Below the pieces are notes generated by a model that was not told the origin of the DNA, made no database searches, and was given only the letters and a program-made list of their open reading frames with translations. A stretch of 22,084 bases of DNA from an uncultured Lachnospiraceae bacterium (lineage in GTDB: Bacteria > Bacillota > Clostridia > Lachnospirales > Lachnospiraceae). This document shows, one piece after another, positions 13,760 to 20,247 of the stretch (the first letter of the stretch is position 1; each line of letters starts with the position of its first letter). The stretch lies in assembly GCA_910579225.1 (NCBI GenBank), contig CAJTTI010000042.1, positions 1 through 22,084 on the forward strand, read 5' to 3'. The position numbers and the translations under genes are program-made.

Positions 13760-15190
13760 ATGAAACGATATAAAAGGCTCGCTATTCTGTGTGGAATACT
13801 TGTCTGTGTCAGCCTTGCCGCTTTCGGCGTGAGCAGATATGAGAAACAAAAGGAACAGATTCAAAACAGTGATGAGATCATCCTGAAGATCCATCATGAA
13901 GAGGTAAATGTTCTTTCCTGGGAGTGTGATACGGGTTCTTTTTCGTTCCGCAGGGATGAAAACGGGAACTGGTTATACGATAAGGACCAGGAATTCCCGG
14001 TGGATGGAGAAAAGATCAAAGGGATGCTGGAACTGTTTGAGGAATTCGGCGTTTCCTTTCGGATAGAAGCGGTGGAAGACTTTGGGCAGTACGGACTGGA
14101 TACGCCAACCGGTACGATCCATATGGAGACCGAATCAGATACATACGATATTCTGCTGGGTGATTACAGCACCATGGATTCTCAGCGGTATGTTTCCATT
14201 GGCGACGGCAATGTGTATCTGGTAAAAACAGATCCATTGGAGCGGTTTGGAATCGAGATCGCGGATGTGATCCTTCATGATGATATACCAGAACTGGCAG
14301 AGGTGACACAGGTACAGTTTTCCGGTACAGAGTCCGAGCAGATCTTTTACGAAGAAGATAGCATGGCCACTTATAATCCGGAAGACGTTTATTTTGTGAG
14401 CAGAGAAGAAACGCTGCTGCCCCTTGACACCTCCAGGGTGGAAGCGTATCTGGATATTATTCGAAATATGAACTTAAAGGATTATGTGAATTACAAGGCG
14501 TCCGAAGCGGATCTGGAGGCATATGGTCTGGACGAACCGGAGCTTTCGGTCATGATTGATTACACAGCAGAAAAAGACACAGAGGAAGAAGCAAAAGAAA
14601 CTTTTACACTCCACATAGGACGTGACCCTGCAGAGCGGGAAGCAGAAGAAGCAGAGTCAGAAACAGCAGGGGAAAAAGAAGCGGATGAGGATTCCGGGGA
14701 GGAAGTGACGGCGTATGCCAGAGTTGGAGAGTCCCAAATCATCTATCAGATTACGAAAGAACAGTATGAGAAGTTAAGGGAGACGTCTTATGACTCCCTG
14801 CGCCACCAGGAATTGTTCTGGGGTGATTTTTCTCATATGTACCAGCTGGATATAGCGCTGGAAGGCAAGAATTACACATTAACTTCTGAGAAGAAAGGGG
14901 AAGAAAGGATCTGGTATGATCAGGGGGAAGAACTGGAAATGGCAGAGATCCAAAGTGCCATAAGAGGACTGAGGGCAGAAAGCTTTACCGAACAGACACC
15001 GGATCAGAAGGAAGAGATCAGCCTGACCATTCACCTGGATCATGAGAATTTTCCTCAAATTCCTATTCAGCTTTATCGTTATGACGGAGCCAGCTGTATT
15101 GCGGTCATAAATGGGAAGGCAGTGGCGTTTGTGGAACGGACCCAGGTGGTCGATCTGATCGAAGCAGTCAACCATATCGTTTTAAAATAA
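13760..15190 (+). CDS. DUF4340 membrane-anchored protein
   Basis: A 476-aa protein with an N-terminal membrane anchor (about 7-24) and a large extracytoplasmic region. Two similar units are visible: YGLDTPTGTI...YDILLGD...YVSIGDGNVYLV (about 112-160) and YGLDEPELSV...FTLHIGRD...YARVGESQIIYQI (about 252-335), as expected for tandem DUF4340 modules. The second unit contains an inserted acidic linker of about 35 residues, almost only Glu, Ala, Asp and Ser. AAGGAGGGG precedes the start by six bases. It is the last gene of the operon, 13 bp after the GldG-like gene, a partner commonly seen with GldG-like proteins. Probably the surface part of the transporter; substrate unknown. Confidence 0.88.
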   Translation: MKRYKRLAILCGILVCVSLAAFGVSRYEKQKEQIQNSDEIILKIHHEEVNVLSWECDTGSFSFRRDENGNWLYDKDQEFPVDGEKIKGMLELFEEFGVSFRIEAVEDFGQYGLDTPTGTIHMETESDTYDILLGDYSTMDSQRYVSIGDGNVYLVKTDPLERFGIEIADVILHDDIPELAEVTQVQFSGTESEQIFYEEDSMATYNPEDVYFVSREETLLPLDTSRVEAYLDIIRNMNLKDYVNYKASEADLEAYGLDEPELSVMIDYTAEKDTEEEAKETFTLHIGRDPAEREAEEAESETAGEKEADEDSGEEVTAYARVGESQIIYQITKEQYEKLRETSYDSLRHQELFWGDFSHMYQLDIALEGKNYTLTSEKKGEERIWYDQGEELEMAEIQSAIRGLRAESFTEQTPDQKEEISLTIHLDHENFPQIPIQLYRYDGASCIAVINGKAVAFVERTQVVDLIEAVNHIVLK

Positions 15191-15198
15191 ACCGGTGA

Positions 15199-15226
15199 CA
15201 GGGGGAAACATCAGGGATTCCCCCTG
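15199..15226 (+). terminator. Hairpin terminator of the ABC/GldG operon
   Basis: CAGGGGGAA and TTCCCCCTG form a perfect 9-bp stem with a 10-nt loop nine bases after the DUF4340 stop. The T-run (CCTTTTTAGG) begins only 15 bases later, so termination may be less efficient than for a textbook site. Confidence 0.6.
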
Positions 15227-15299
15227 CTGCTTTCACTGCCTTTTTAGGCGTGTTTCGTCCGAACGGCATAAGGACAATCTGGAGGGACAACTTTCAATT

Positions 15300-15491
15300 A
15301 TGAATCAAAAAAATACATCTCAGACGATCAATGACCTTAGAAAGACCCATTATAACAATTTAAGGCAGCAGCAGTGTGCATTGAATATGCAGATCCGGCT
15401 GGCGATGCAGACCCACGATCTGGATATGAAGGTGAGGCTGGAAAGTAAGTTGAACGAAATCATAGAACAAATAAAGTATCTTGGCGGATGA
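15300..15491 (+). CDS. Small coiled-coil protein of unknown function
   Basis: A 63-aa, charged, helical protein with heptad-like spacing (LRKTHYNNLRQQQCALNMQ and VRLESKLNEIIEQIKYLGG), no signal peptide and no recognised domain. GGAGGG at 15281-15286 is the only nearby ribosome-binding site; its 13-base gap to ATG 15300 is long. The frame is open upstream to 15195, but that part overlaps the terminator hairpin and reads unnaturally. It could be read through from the ABC operon or have its own promoter; neither is clear. Confidence 0.55.
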   Translation: MNQKNTSQTINDLRKTHYNNLRQQQCALNMQIRLAMQTHDLDMKVRLESKLNEIIEQIKYLGG

Positions 15492-15523
15492 TTATATTAC
15501 AAAGTCATTTAATCCTCTGTATG

Positions 15524-15602
15524 TTGCAGCCAAGGGAAAGTCCCGTAGCAAGAATGGCTTAAGTGCCGCCGGAGAGCGGCCTTAGTTCCGACATGCCTTA
15601 AA
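15524..15602 (+). ncRNA. Possible structured RNA of unknown class
   Basis: In the gap between 15491 and 15684 the sequence changes to GC-richer, hairpin-dense DNA. GCCA (15529-15532) can pair with TGGC (15555-15558) around an inner GGGA-AAG-TCCC hairpin; GCCGC (15565-15569) pairs with GCGGC (15576-15580), extended by AAG/CTT. It ends just before an AT-rich promoter, so it is not the leader of the next gene. The hairpin chain with AGTCCCG and GAATGGCTTAAGTGCC recalls group II intron domain I, but no intron ORF or domain V is present. I could not match a riboswitch class. Confidence 0.35.
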
Positions 15603-15619
15603 ATATATTAGTACTCTAC

Positions 15620-15648
15620 TTTTCATTTTTGTTATTTTGTGCTATGGT
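15620..15648 (+). promoter_or_regulatory. Promoter of the substrate-binding-protein gene
   Basis: TTTTCA (15620-15625), 17 bp, TATGGT (15643-15648) preceded by TG at the extended -10 position. A -35 of modest quality is compensated by the extended -10. The start codon at 15684 follows GGGAGG. Confidence 0.55.
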
Positions 15649-15683
15649 AAGGAGGTAAAACAGCCAGAAAAGGGAGGAAACCA

Positions 15684-16670
15684 ATGAATAACATCAAAAA
15701 AAGAATACAAATCATGATATTGCTCACTGTTCTGGGAGCATTTGTCATTCTGACAGGCTGTTCAAAGCAGGAGACTGCAGATACGGTGGTCCGGATCGGT
15801 TCCCTGAAGGGACCGACTTCCATGGGACTGGTGGAATTGATGGACAAAGCAGAAAAAGGAGAGGCCGGAGCTGACTATGAATTTACCATGGCGGCTGCCG
15901 CGGATGAGATCAATGCAGCATTTCTCAAAGGCGATCTGGATATTGTCCTGATACCCGCGAATGTGGCAAGTGTGCTGTACAACAAGACGGACGGGCAGGT
16001 AGTGGTCCTTGACATTAACACGCTGGGGGTCCTTTACCTGCTGGAGAACGGAGAGACAGTTCAGTCAGCTGCCGATCTGGAAGGCCGCACCATCTATCTG
16101 CCCGGAAAAGGAACTACTCCGGATTATGCGCTTCAGTATATTTTGGCACAGAATGGCCTTAGCCTGGAGGATGTGGATCTCCAGTATAAGTCCGAAGCTG
16201 CCGAGGTCATCTCTGTGCTGCAGGAGGAACCGGAAGCATTGGGGCTTCTGCCGCAGCCTGCTGTGACGACCGCGTGCATGCAGAATGAGAGTCTGCGTAT
16301 TGCCCTTGATCTGACGGAAGAATGGGATAAGGTAAGCACGGAGGGCAGCCTGGTGACCGGTGTCACTCTGGTCCGCAAGGAATTTCTGGAGCAGCACGAG
16401 GCTGTAGTGCAGGCTTTCCTGTCCGACCATGCAAAGTCCACAGATTTTACCAATGAGAATATAGAAGAGGCTGCCGGGATGGTAGCAGCTCTGGAGATTG
16501 TTCCCAAAGCGCCCATTGCGGCCCAGGCGATTCCTTACTGCAATATTACCTGTATGACAGGGAAGGACATGCAGACTGCCCTGTCTGGTTATTTGACGGT
16601 CCTTGCGGGGCAGAATCCGGAAGCCGTGGGCGGTGTTCTGCCGGCGGCGGATTTCTATTATCTGCCGTAA
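15684..16670 (+). CDS. ABC importer substrate-binding lipoprotein (NitT/TauT/ThiY-like)
   Basis: A 328-aa lipoprotein that captures a small organic ligand outside the membrane. Residues 1-26 are a signal peptide with lipobox LTGC (Cys26). The mature protein starts with VRIGSLKGPTSMGLVELM, shows LKGDLDIVLIPANVASVLYNK and the hinge-region segment DLEGRTIYLPGKGTTPDYALQYIL, the pattern of NMT1/nitrate-sulfonate-taurine binding proteins, and C-terminal ALEIVPKAPIAAQAIPYCNI. A GGGAGG site precedes ATG. Permease and ATPase genes follow in the usual order. Ligand could be a thiamine precursor, a sulfonate or another small molecule; the residues visible do not decide. Confidence 0.88.
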   Translation: MNNIKKRIQIMILLTVLGAFVILTGCSKQETADTVVRIGSLKGPTSMGLVELMDKAEKGEAGADYEFTMAAAADEINAAFLKGDLDIVLIPANVASVLYNKTDGQVVVLDINTLGVLYLLENGETVQSAADLEGRTIYLPGKGTTPDYALQYILAQNGLSLEDVDLQYKSEAAEVISVLQEEPEALGLLPQPAVTTACMQNESLRIALDLTEEWDKVSTEGSLVTGVTLVRKEFLEQHEAVVQAFLSDHAKSTDFTNENIEEAAGMVAALEIVPKAPIAAQAIPYCNITCMTGKDMQTALSGYLTVLAGQNPEAVGGVLPAADFYYLP

Positions 16671-16694
16671 GTCCAGGAAAGGGAGCCGGAGGAT

Positions 16695-17456
16695 ATGATA
16701 GAAACTATATTAAGGCGTACCGGTATCATTTTATTCTGGCTGTTCCTGTGGCAGGCGGTGTCCTGGATTATCCACCGCCCGATCTTCCTGGTAGGTCCAT
16801 GGGAGACATTGCTGGCTCTGGCAAGGCTGGCAGGACAGCTGGCCTTCTGGCAGGCGGTATGCTCTTCTGTGGCGAGAATTGGAAACGGGTTCATGCTTGC
16901 ATTTTTGCTGGGAATTCTGTGTGGTAGCGCAGCGTACCTTTGGCCTCTCTTTGAGGAAATACTTTCGCCGGTCATCACACTGATTAAGACCATACCGGTG
17001 GCCTCCTTCGTCATTCTGGCGCTAATCTGGACCGGCGCAGAACACCTGGCGTCCATAATCTCTTTCCTGGTGGTATTTCCGATGATCTATCTGAATACAT
17101 GTGCCGGATTGGAAGCTGCAGATCCGCTGCTGCTGGAGATGGCACAGGTTTTTCATATCCGACGAATACCGAAGATCTGGCACATTTATCGTCCGGCACT
17201 GGCTCCTTTTCTCTTAAACGCCTGCCGGATCGCGTTGGGGATGTGCTGGAAATCCGGTGTGGCGGCAGAAGTCATTGGCACGCCGGCTCATTCTATTGGC
17301 GAGAAGCTGTATATGGCAAAGATTTTTTTTAGTACAGATGAGCTTTTTGCCTGGACAGCTGCAGTAATCTTGCTTAGTTTCCTGTTTGAGAAGCTGATTC
17401 TTTGGGTTCTACAATACATACTCGAAGCCCGTCCTGCTGTGCAGCAAAATGCATGA
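16695..17456 (+). CDS. ABC importer permease (SsuC/TauC/ThiX-like)
   Basis: A 253-aa inner-membrane permease. Hydrophobic helices start with IILFWLFLWQAVSWII and continue with FMLAFLLGILCGSAAYL, VITLIKTIPVASFVILALIW and ISFLVVFPMIYL. The BPD_transp_1 EAA loop that docks to the ATPase is AADPLLLEMAQVFHIRRIPKIWHIYRPALAPFL (about 140-175), followed by GMCWKSGVAAEVIGTP, a signature of the taurine/nitrate class. GGGAG lies nine bases before ATG. It is 24 bp after the binding-protein gene. The ATPase of the system is encoded 308 bp further on, beyond an insertion-like repeat. Confidence 0.9.
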   Translation: MIETILRRTGIILFWLFLWQAVSWIIHRPIFLVGPWETLLALARLAGQLAFWQAVCSSVARIGNGFMLAFLLGILCGSAAYLWPLFEEILSPVITLIKTIPVASFVILALIWTGAEHLASIISFLVVFPMIYLNTCAGLEAADPLLLEMAQVFHIRRIPKIWHIYRPALAPFLLNACRIALGMCWKSGVAAEVIGTPAHSIGEKLYMAKIFFSTDELFAWTAAVILLSFLFEKLILWVLQYILEARPAVQQNA

Positions 17457-17495
17457 CGCTTTCTCTGCTCATATTTTTATGACAGTTATCAAATA

Positions 17496-17703
17496 CATGA
17501 TATGATGTTGGGGTCAAAAGGTCTTTTGACCCCTCTGATACCAGATTGCTCCGTACTTTGTACTCCCACAATCCTTAAAAACATTCAAAATCCGCCCTGA
17601 TCGGGCTGCTTTTTCATGTTTTTGGCGGGTCCCAAGTTCAAAAATCATCTTGCAAGCAAGCTTGCATCAGATTTTAGATCTTTTGACCCTGGTATCATGA
17701 TAT
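17496..17703. repeat. Palindrome-rich MITE-like insertion between permease and ATPase genes
   Basis: The 308-bp gap holds no gene. CATGATAT occurs at 17496-17503 and again at 17696-17703, resembling an 8-bp target duplication around a 192-bp insert. The insert begins near a perfect palindrome with 11-bp arms (GGGGTCAAAAG 17510-17520, CTTTTGACCCC 17523-17533) and ends with CTTTTGACCC (17680-17689). CTGATACCAG (17535-17544) and CTGGTATCA (17689-17697) are also inverted. Inside are TGCAAGC-AA-GCTTGCA (17651-17666) within a longer AAAATC/GATTTT stem, and a small GCCC/GGGC hairpin followed by TTTTT. It has no ORF. A cluster of terminators is the alternative reading. Confidence 0.6.
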
Positions 17704-17764
17704 ACAAATAAAATGTCAGCCGGAAAATTCTGAGAGACATTACACATAAGGGGGCGCCAGGTAT

Positions 17765-18367
17765 ATGTCACTTCATATCCATAATCTTAGTAAATCCTAC
17801 GATCATATCCCCATTTTTCAGAATGTCAGCCTGGAGCTGGAGGAAGGCAGCGTATACTGTCTCATGGCACCATCAGGAGCCGGAAAGACCACGCTGTTAC
17901 GGATTCTCATGGGGCTGGAGGCTCCGGATGCCGGAAGAGTGGAGGGGCAGGGCGTTCGCCTGATATCGGCGGTCTTTCAGGAAGACCGGCTCTGCCCGCA
18001 TCTGGATGCTGCCGGAAATATTCGTCTTGTCAATCCTGTCTGTTCAGATACAGAGCTTCGCCAGGAGCTACGCACACTGCTGCCCGCAGACAGTCTGGCT
18101 AAGCCGGTTTCTGCGTTCAGCGGAGGCATGCGACGAAGAGTCAGTCTGCTGAGAGCCATGCTGAGCAGAGGGGAGATTTTGCTGTTCGATGAACCCTTTA
18201 ATGGTCTGGATGAACAGATCCGTCAGGAGGCTATCCAGTATGTACAAAAGAGGAGGAACAACCGGACGCTTCTGTTCACCACACATCATGTGGAAGAAGC
18301 CAGGGCTCTTGAAGCTTCTTGTTTTATCTGGGATGAAAAAGCATTGAACTGGCACAAAGATATCTGA
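17765..18367 (+). CDS. ABC importer ATPase (SsuB/TauB/ThiZ-like)
   Basis: A 200-aa ATPase, slightly short for the family because the C-terminal extension is missing. Walker A is APSGAGKTT (35-43, first Gly replaced by Ala), Q-loop VFQEDRL (70-76), signature FSGGMRRRVS (118-127), Walker B ILLFDEP (138-144), D-loop NGLD and H-loop TTHHVEEA (172-179). The VFQEDRLxPxLxxxxN pattern is characteristic of ATPases for nitrate, sulfonate and taurine importers, matching the permease and binding protein upstream. AAGGGGG precedes ATG by about 11 bases. The insertion at 17496-17703 separates it from its partners, so it may depend on a new promoter or on read-through. Confidence 0.9.
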   Translation: MSLHIHNLSKSYDHIPIFQNVSLELEEGSVYCLMAPSGAGKTTLLRILMGLEAPDAGRVEGQGVRLISAVFQEDRLCPHLDAAGNIRLVNPVCSDTELRQELRTLLPADSLAKPVSAFSGGMRRRVSLLRAMLSRGEILLFDEPFNGLDEQIRQEAIQYVQKRRNNRTLLFTTHHVEEARALEASCFIWDEKALNWHKDI

Positions 18368-18399
18368 CTGCCAGAGGTTACGATGACAACGACTGGTCA

Positions 18400-18806
18400 G
18401 CGCTTGTGGGATGTACTTTCTATCTGTGATGTCCCAGTATTTATCGTTGTAGGCCCCACCTGGTCAAAGACGATCATTCCATCGAAGCTCCTTCTGCAGT
18501 TCTTCCAGGGGCTGTCCATAGAGCTGCTGTTGAGTGAGCATATCTTTTTGGAACTTTAGTCTTCTTTGCTCCATATCATGCGGAGCCAGGTGGAAAATCA
18601 GAACCATCACCAGTATGGTCATCATTGCGGTTACCAAAAGGTATTCCAACAGATATGCCGGCTGTACACCATATTGTATATGGTTCAACACCACAAAAGC
18701 TGCTTCCGGTGCCGCCAGTAAAAAAGCAGTCCGGTGCGGGTGACCTGCCGCGGGTAAGCAGGAATTGTTTCCAGAATGGCAAGTCAGAATAACGTATGGG
18801 TGGCAA
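18400..18806 (-). pseudogene. Broken membrane-protein gene, family not recognised
   Basis: Reading the minus strand from TTG 18806 gives MPPIRYSDLPFWKQFLLTRG; removing one base from the six-T run (18725-18720) continues into LLAAPEAAFVVLNHIQYGV, then a membrane helix (LLEYLLVTAMMTILVMVLIF) and a charged region ending KELRWNDRL. There TGA (18466-18464) intervenes, after which the same frame continues protein-like as PGGAYNDKYWDITDRKYI. So there is one homopolymer frameshift and one in-frame stop. I do not recognise the family. It lies between the ABC ATPase and the toxin-like gene, on the opposite strand to both. Confidence 0.5.
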
Positions 18807-18889
18807 ACTCCTTGTCCGTGATTATGTCAGATTAGAGCAGGTAGGGATAGTCTGCGGTTGCCCTTTCTGGAAACGGAAAGGAGGTCGGT

Positions 18890-18973
18890 ATGAATACGTT
18901 AGAAGTGCTTACGTTGGTGCTGGTGATTTTTGCAGCCTTGACATACATAGACAATAAACACAACCGCAAGTAA
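18890..18973 (+). CDS. 27-aa membrane peptide, putative type I toxin
   Basis: MNTLEVLTLVLVIFAALTYI then DNKHNRK: a short N-terminus, one hydrophobic helix and a charged tail, the layout of small hydrophobic toxins of the holin-like (Hol-Tox/TxpA/Fst) kind that insert in the membrane. AAAGGAGG lies seven bases before ATG. CCTTTC (18862-18867) can pair with GAAAGG (18876-18881), hiding part of that site, a control common in type I toxin mRNAs. A strong convergent promoter at 19093-19121 would make an antisense RNA overlapping the 3' end. A plain small membrane protein without toxicity is the alternative. Confidence 0.7.
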   Translation: MNTLEVLTLVLVIFAALTYIDNKHNRK

Positions 18974-18975
18974 CG

Positions 18976-19012
18976 GAAAAGGCTATCTTCTACTGCAATA
19001 GAGGATAGCCTT
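18976..19012. terminator. Shared hairpin terminator of toxin mRNA and antisense RNA
   Basis: AAGGCTATC (18979-18987) and GATAGCCTT (19004-19012) pair over 9 bp, with an inner TCTA/TAGA stem. On the minus strand TTTT follows immediately; on the plus strand a seven-T run lies ten bases downstream. Confidence 0.75.
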
Positions 19013-19087
19013 GTAATCCGTATTTTTTTACGCTTTATAAGTTTCCGATTGAACAACCGTCGGACGTGCAATATCCTCCGGCTTCTA
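18976..19087 (-). ncRNA. Predicted antisense antitoxin RNA
   Basis: From the promoter at 19093-19121 transcription would start near 19087 and end at the hairpin 19012-18976, giving an RNA of about 110 nt. It is complementary to the 3' untranslated part of the toxin mRNA and approaches its stop codon, the tail-to-tail arrangement of the TxpA/RatA kind. It contains no convincing ORF and includes a CCGA/TCGG hairpin that could start pairing. Existence is inferred from promoter, terminator and position only. Confidence 0.6.
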
Positions 19088-19092
19088 AGATG

Positions 19093-19121
19093 ATTATAAA
19101 CCAACATCGCGAATTTTGCAA
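19093..19121 (-). promoter_or_regulatory. Promoter of the antisense RNA
   Basis: Minus strand TTGCAA (19121-19116), 17-bp spacer, TATAAT (19098-19093). No ORF with a ribosome-binding site follows, which is why an RNA product is proposed. Confidence 0.75.
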
Positions 19122-19135
19122 AAGGGTTTAGGAAA

Positions 19136-19163
19136 TGGGGGTGCTTCGGCACTCCTGTTTTTC
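19136..19163 (+). terminator. Intrinsic terminator with TTCG tetraloop
   Basis: GGGGTGC-TTCG-GCACTCC stem followed by TGTTTTT. It would stop any toxin transcript reading past the first hairpin. From about 19165 to 19410 I see no gene; TATAAT-like hexamers near 19386-19403 may be the old promoter of the next remnant. Confidence 0.75.
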
Positions 19164-19425
19164 TGTGGATTTGTATACTATATTACAGGAATATGGTCTT
19201 GTCTGCAAGGATTTTTTTGTAACAAGGTATGTGGAAACGGTGGTGTTGATACAAAAGAAATATAGATAGAAGTACTTTGCTTTCGGTAGTTTTACAGGTA
19301 TTTGCCGTGTAAAAATTTAGCAATTGAGGACCAGCGAGAGCATAGAGATATCAGGTTCGACGATTTGATAAGCGCTCTGATATTTTATAATTTCATGTAT
19401 AATCGAAAATATTTAATTGTGCCTT

Positions 19426-19605
19426 ATGACAGCTATTGTAGAAAATATTTTTGAGGATGGACAATGGGCAATTCTTGAATGGCGTGATCCATTGGGGTTG
19501 CGTGGGTGTGGTTTCTTTCAGGTAGTGAATGGGAAAATTGTATGCCAACGAGGCTATTGGGATAAGCTCTCATTTTTGAGGCAGCACAATCTTCCAATAG
19601 AGTAA
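19426..19605 (+). pseudogene. C-terminal remnant of a SnoaL/NTF2-like protein
   Basis: Only about 60 residues remain: AIVENIFEDGQWAILEWRDP, LRGCGFFQVVNGKIVCQRGYWD and a closing LSFLRQHNLPIE. This is the last half of a SnoaL-like (NTF2-fold) domain, in which strand-loop-strand with GCGFFxVxNGKI is typical and full length is about 120-140 aa. The first half is missing; AT-rich promoter-like sequence lies directly upstream. ATG 19426 has no ribosome-binding site. It is 22 bp before another broken gene. Confidence 0.65.
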
Positions 19606-19627
19606 TTGTGACATTCTGAGAAAAAAT

Positions 19628-19934
19628 ATGGGATACCAGACGTTGGAAAATACAGATTCTGTTTGTATATACAAAGCGTTTATGCAGGCAATTTCTGATT
19701 GTCAAGTTTCAGCTGATATGCCTTTTAAACCTTTTGAGACAATGCTGAAAAGAGATGGATTTATGCCTGCGGTTTCAGTTGGAGCCTTTGCAGACAGAAC
19801 GCTTGTCGGTTTTGTCTTGAATGGAGTAAGAGAGTGGGATAACGAAAAAAGTATATGACATCGGGGCAGGAGTTATCCCTGATTTTTACAGAACAGAAAT
19901 TATTGAATCAGTGGGAACATATTCCCAGTGGTAA
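19628..19934 (+). pseudogene. GNAT acetyltransferase, frameshifted and 3'-truncated
   Basis: Starts MGYQTLENTDSVCIYKAFMQ and continues with MLKRDGFMPAVSVGAF and LVGFVLNGVREWDN, the N-terminal half of a GNAT enzyme. The frame then stops at 19858. Removing one A from the six-A run 19845-19850 continues it as KVYDIGAGVIPDFYRTE, matching the family's YDTGTGVxPxYR acetyl-CoA strand, but the sequence then ends at TAA 19932-19934 inside a terminator hairpin. The second half of the domain is absent. So both an indel and a true 3' loss are present. Confidence 0.7.
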
Positions 19935-19961
19935 AGGTATTTTACTGCTGGGAATTTTTTA
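19912..19961 (+). terminator. Intrinsic terminator with competing upstream hairpin
   Basis: ATTCCCAG (19921-19928) pairs with CTGGGAAT (19948-19955), extended by GTAAA/TTTAC, and T-rich sequence follows. The same 5' arm can instead pair with TGGGAA (19912-19917) just upstream, giving a small alternative hairpin. Confidence 0.7.
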
Positions 19962-19983
19962 TGTTGTAAATGGAGGATAACAC

Positions 19984-20070
19984 ATAAAAATAATCAATAA
20001 CGGCACTTTTGCACATGTTGATAAGGAGACAATTCATCCAATAAAGTTGCATGGACCAGACTTATGTTAA
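19984..20070 (+). pseudogene. 28-codon fragment with ATA at the start position
   Basis: GGAGGATAACAC is followed by ATA AAA ATA ATC, then INNGTFAHVDKETIHPIKLH and a stop after GPDLC. Spacing from the ribosome-binding site to ATA is right for a start codon, suggesting ATG changed to ATA, and the product reads as the N-terminus of a real protein cut short. Family unknown. Between this and 20092 I see nothing else. Confidence 0.35.
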
Positions 20071-20091
20071 ACATTATATAGCAAATGATTA

Positions 20092-20121
20092 TGGTTTCTG
20101 TATCAGGTTCTGTGGTATACT
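20092..20121 (+). promoter_or_regulatory. Extended -10 promoter for the hydrolase unit
   Basis: TGGTATACT (20113-20121) is an extended -10; no good -35 lies 17 bp upstream. It predicts a start near 20128, ahead of a short leader ORF. Confidence 0.5.
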
Positions 20122-20150
20122 GAAAAAGATGAAGATCGGAGGTTGAGAAA

Positions 20151-20177
20151 ATGGGAATCGGGACTAAGAAACACTAG
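20151..20177 (+). CDS. 8-codon leader ORF followed by a hairpin
   Basis: GGAGGTTGAGAAA-ATG opens MGIGTKKH and stops at TAG 20175-20177. Immediately after, CAGCGAGGCT (20178-20187) pairs with AGCCTTGCTG (20199-20208) around an 11-nt loop, and the hydrolase gene follows with its own AGGAGG. No T-run follows, so it is not a terminator. A consensus ribosome-binding site before so short an ORF suggests a regulatory leader, or the remnant of a truncated gene. Confidence 0.45.
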   Translation: MGIGTKKH

Positions 20178-20247
20178 CAGCGAGGCTTGGTGTTTGACAG
20201 CCTTGCTGGTTGGGTACAAAAAACAAGTATAGATCAGGAGGCATAGA

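Noticed and set aside
15195..15299. N-terminal extension of the 63-aa coiled-coil protein
   Set aside because: It runs through the operon terminator hairpin and has no ribosome-binding site.
18832..19152. 106-codon minus ORF across the toxin region
   Set aside because: Covers the antisense promoter, both terminators and the toxin gene; composition is not protein-like.
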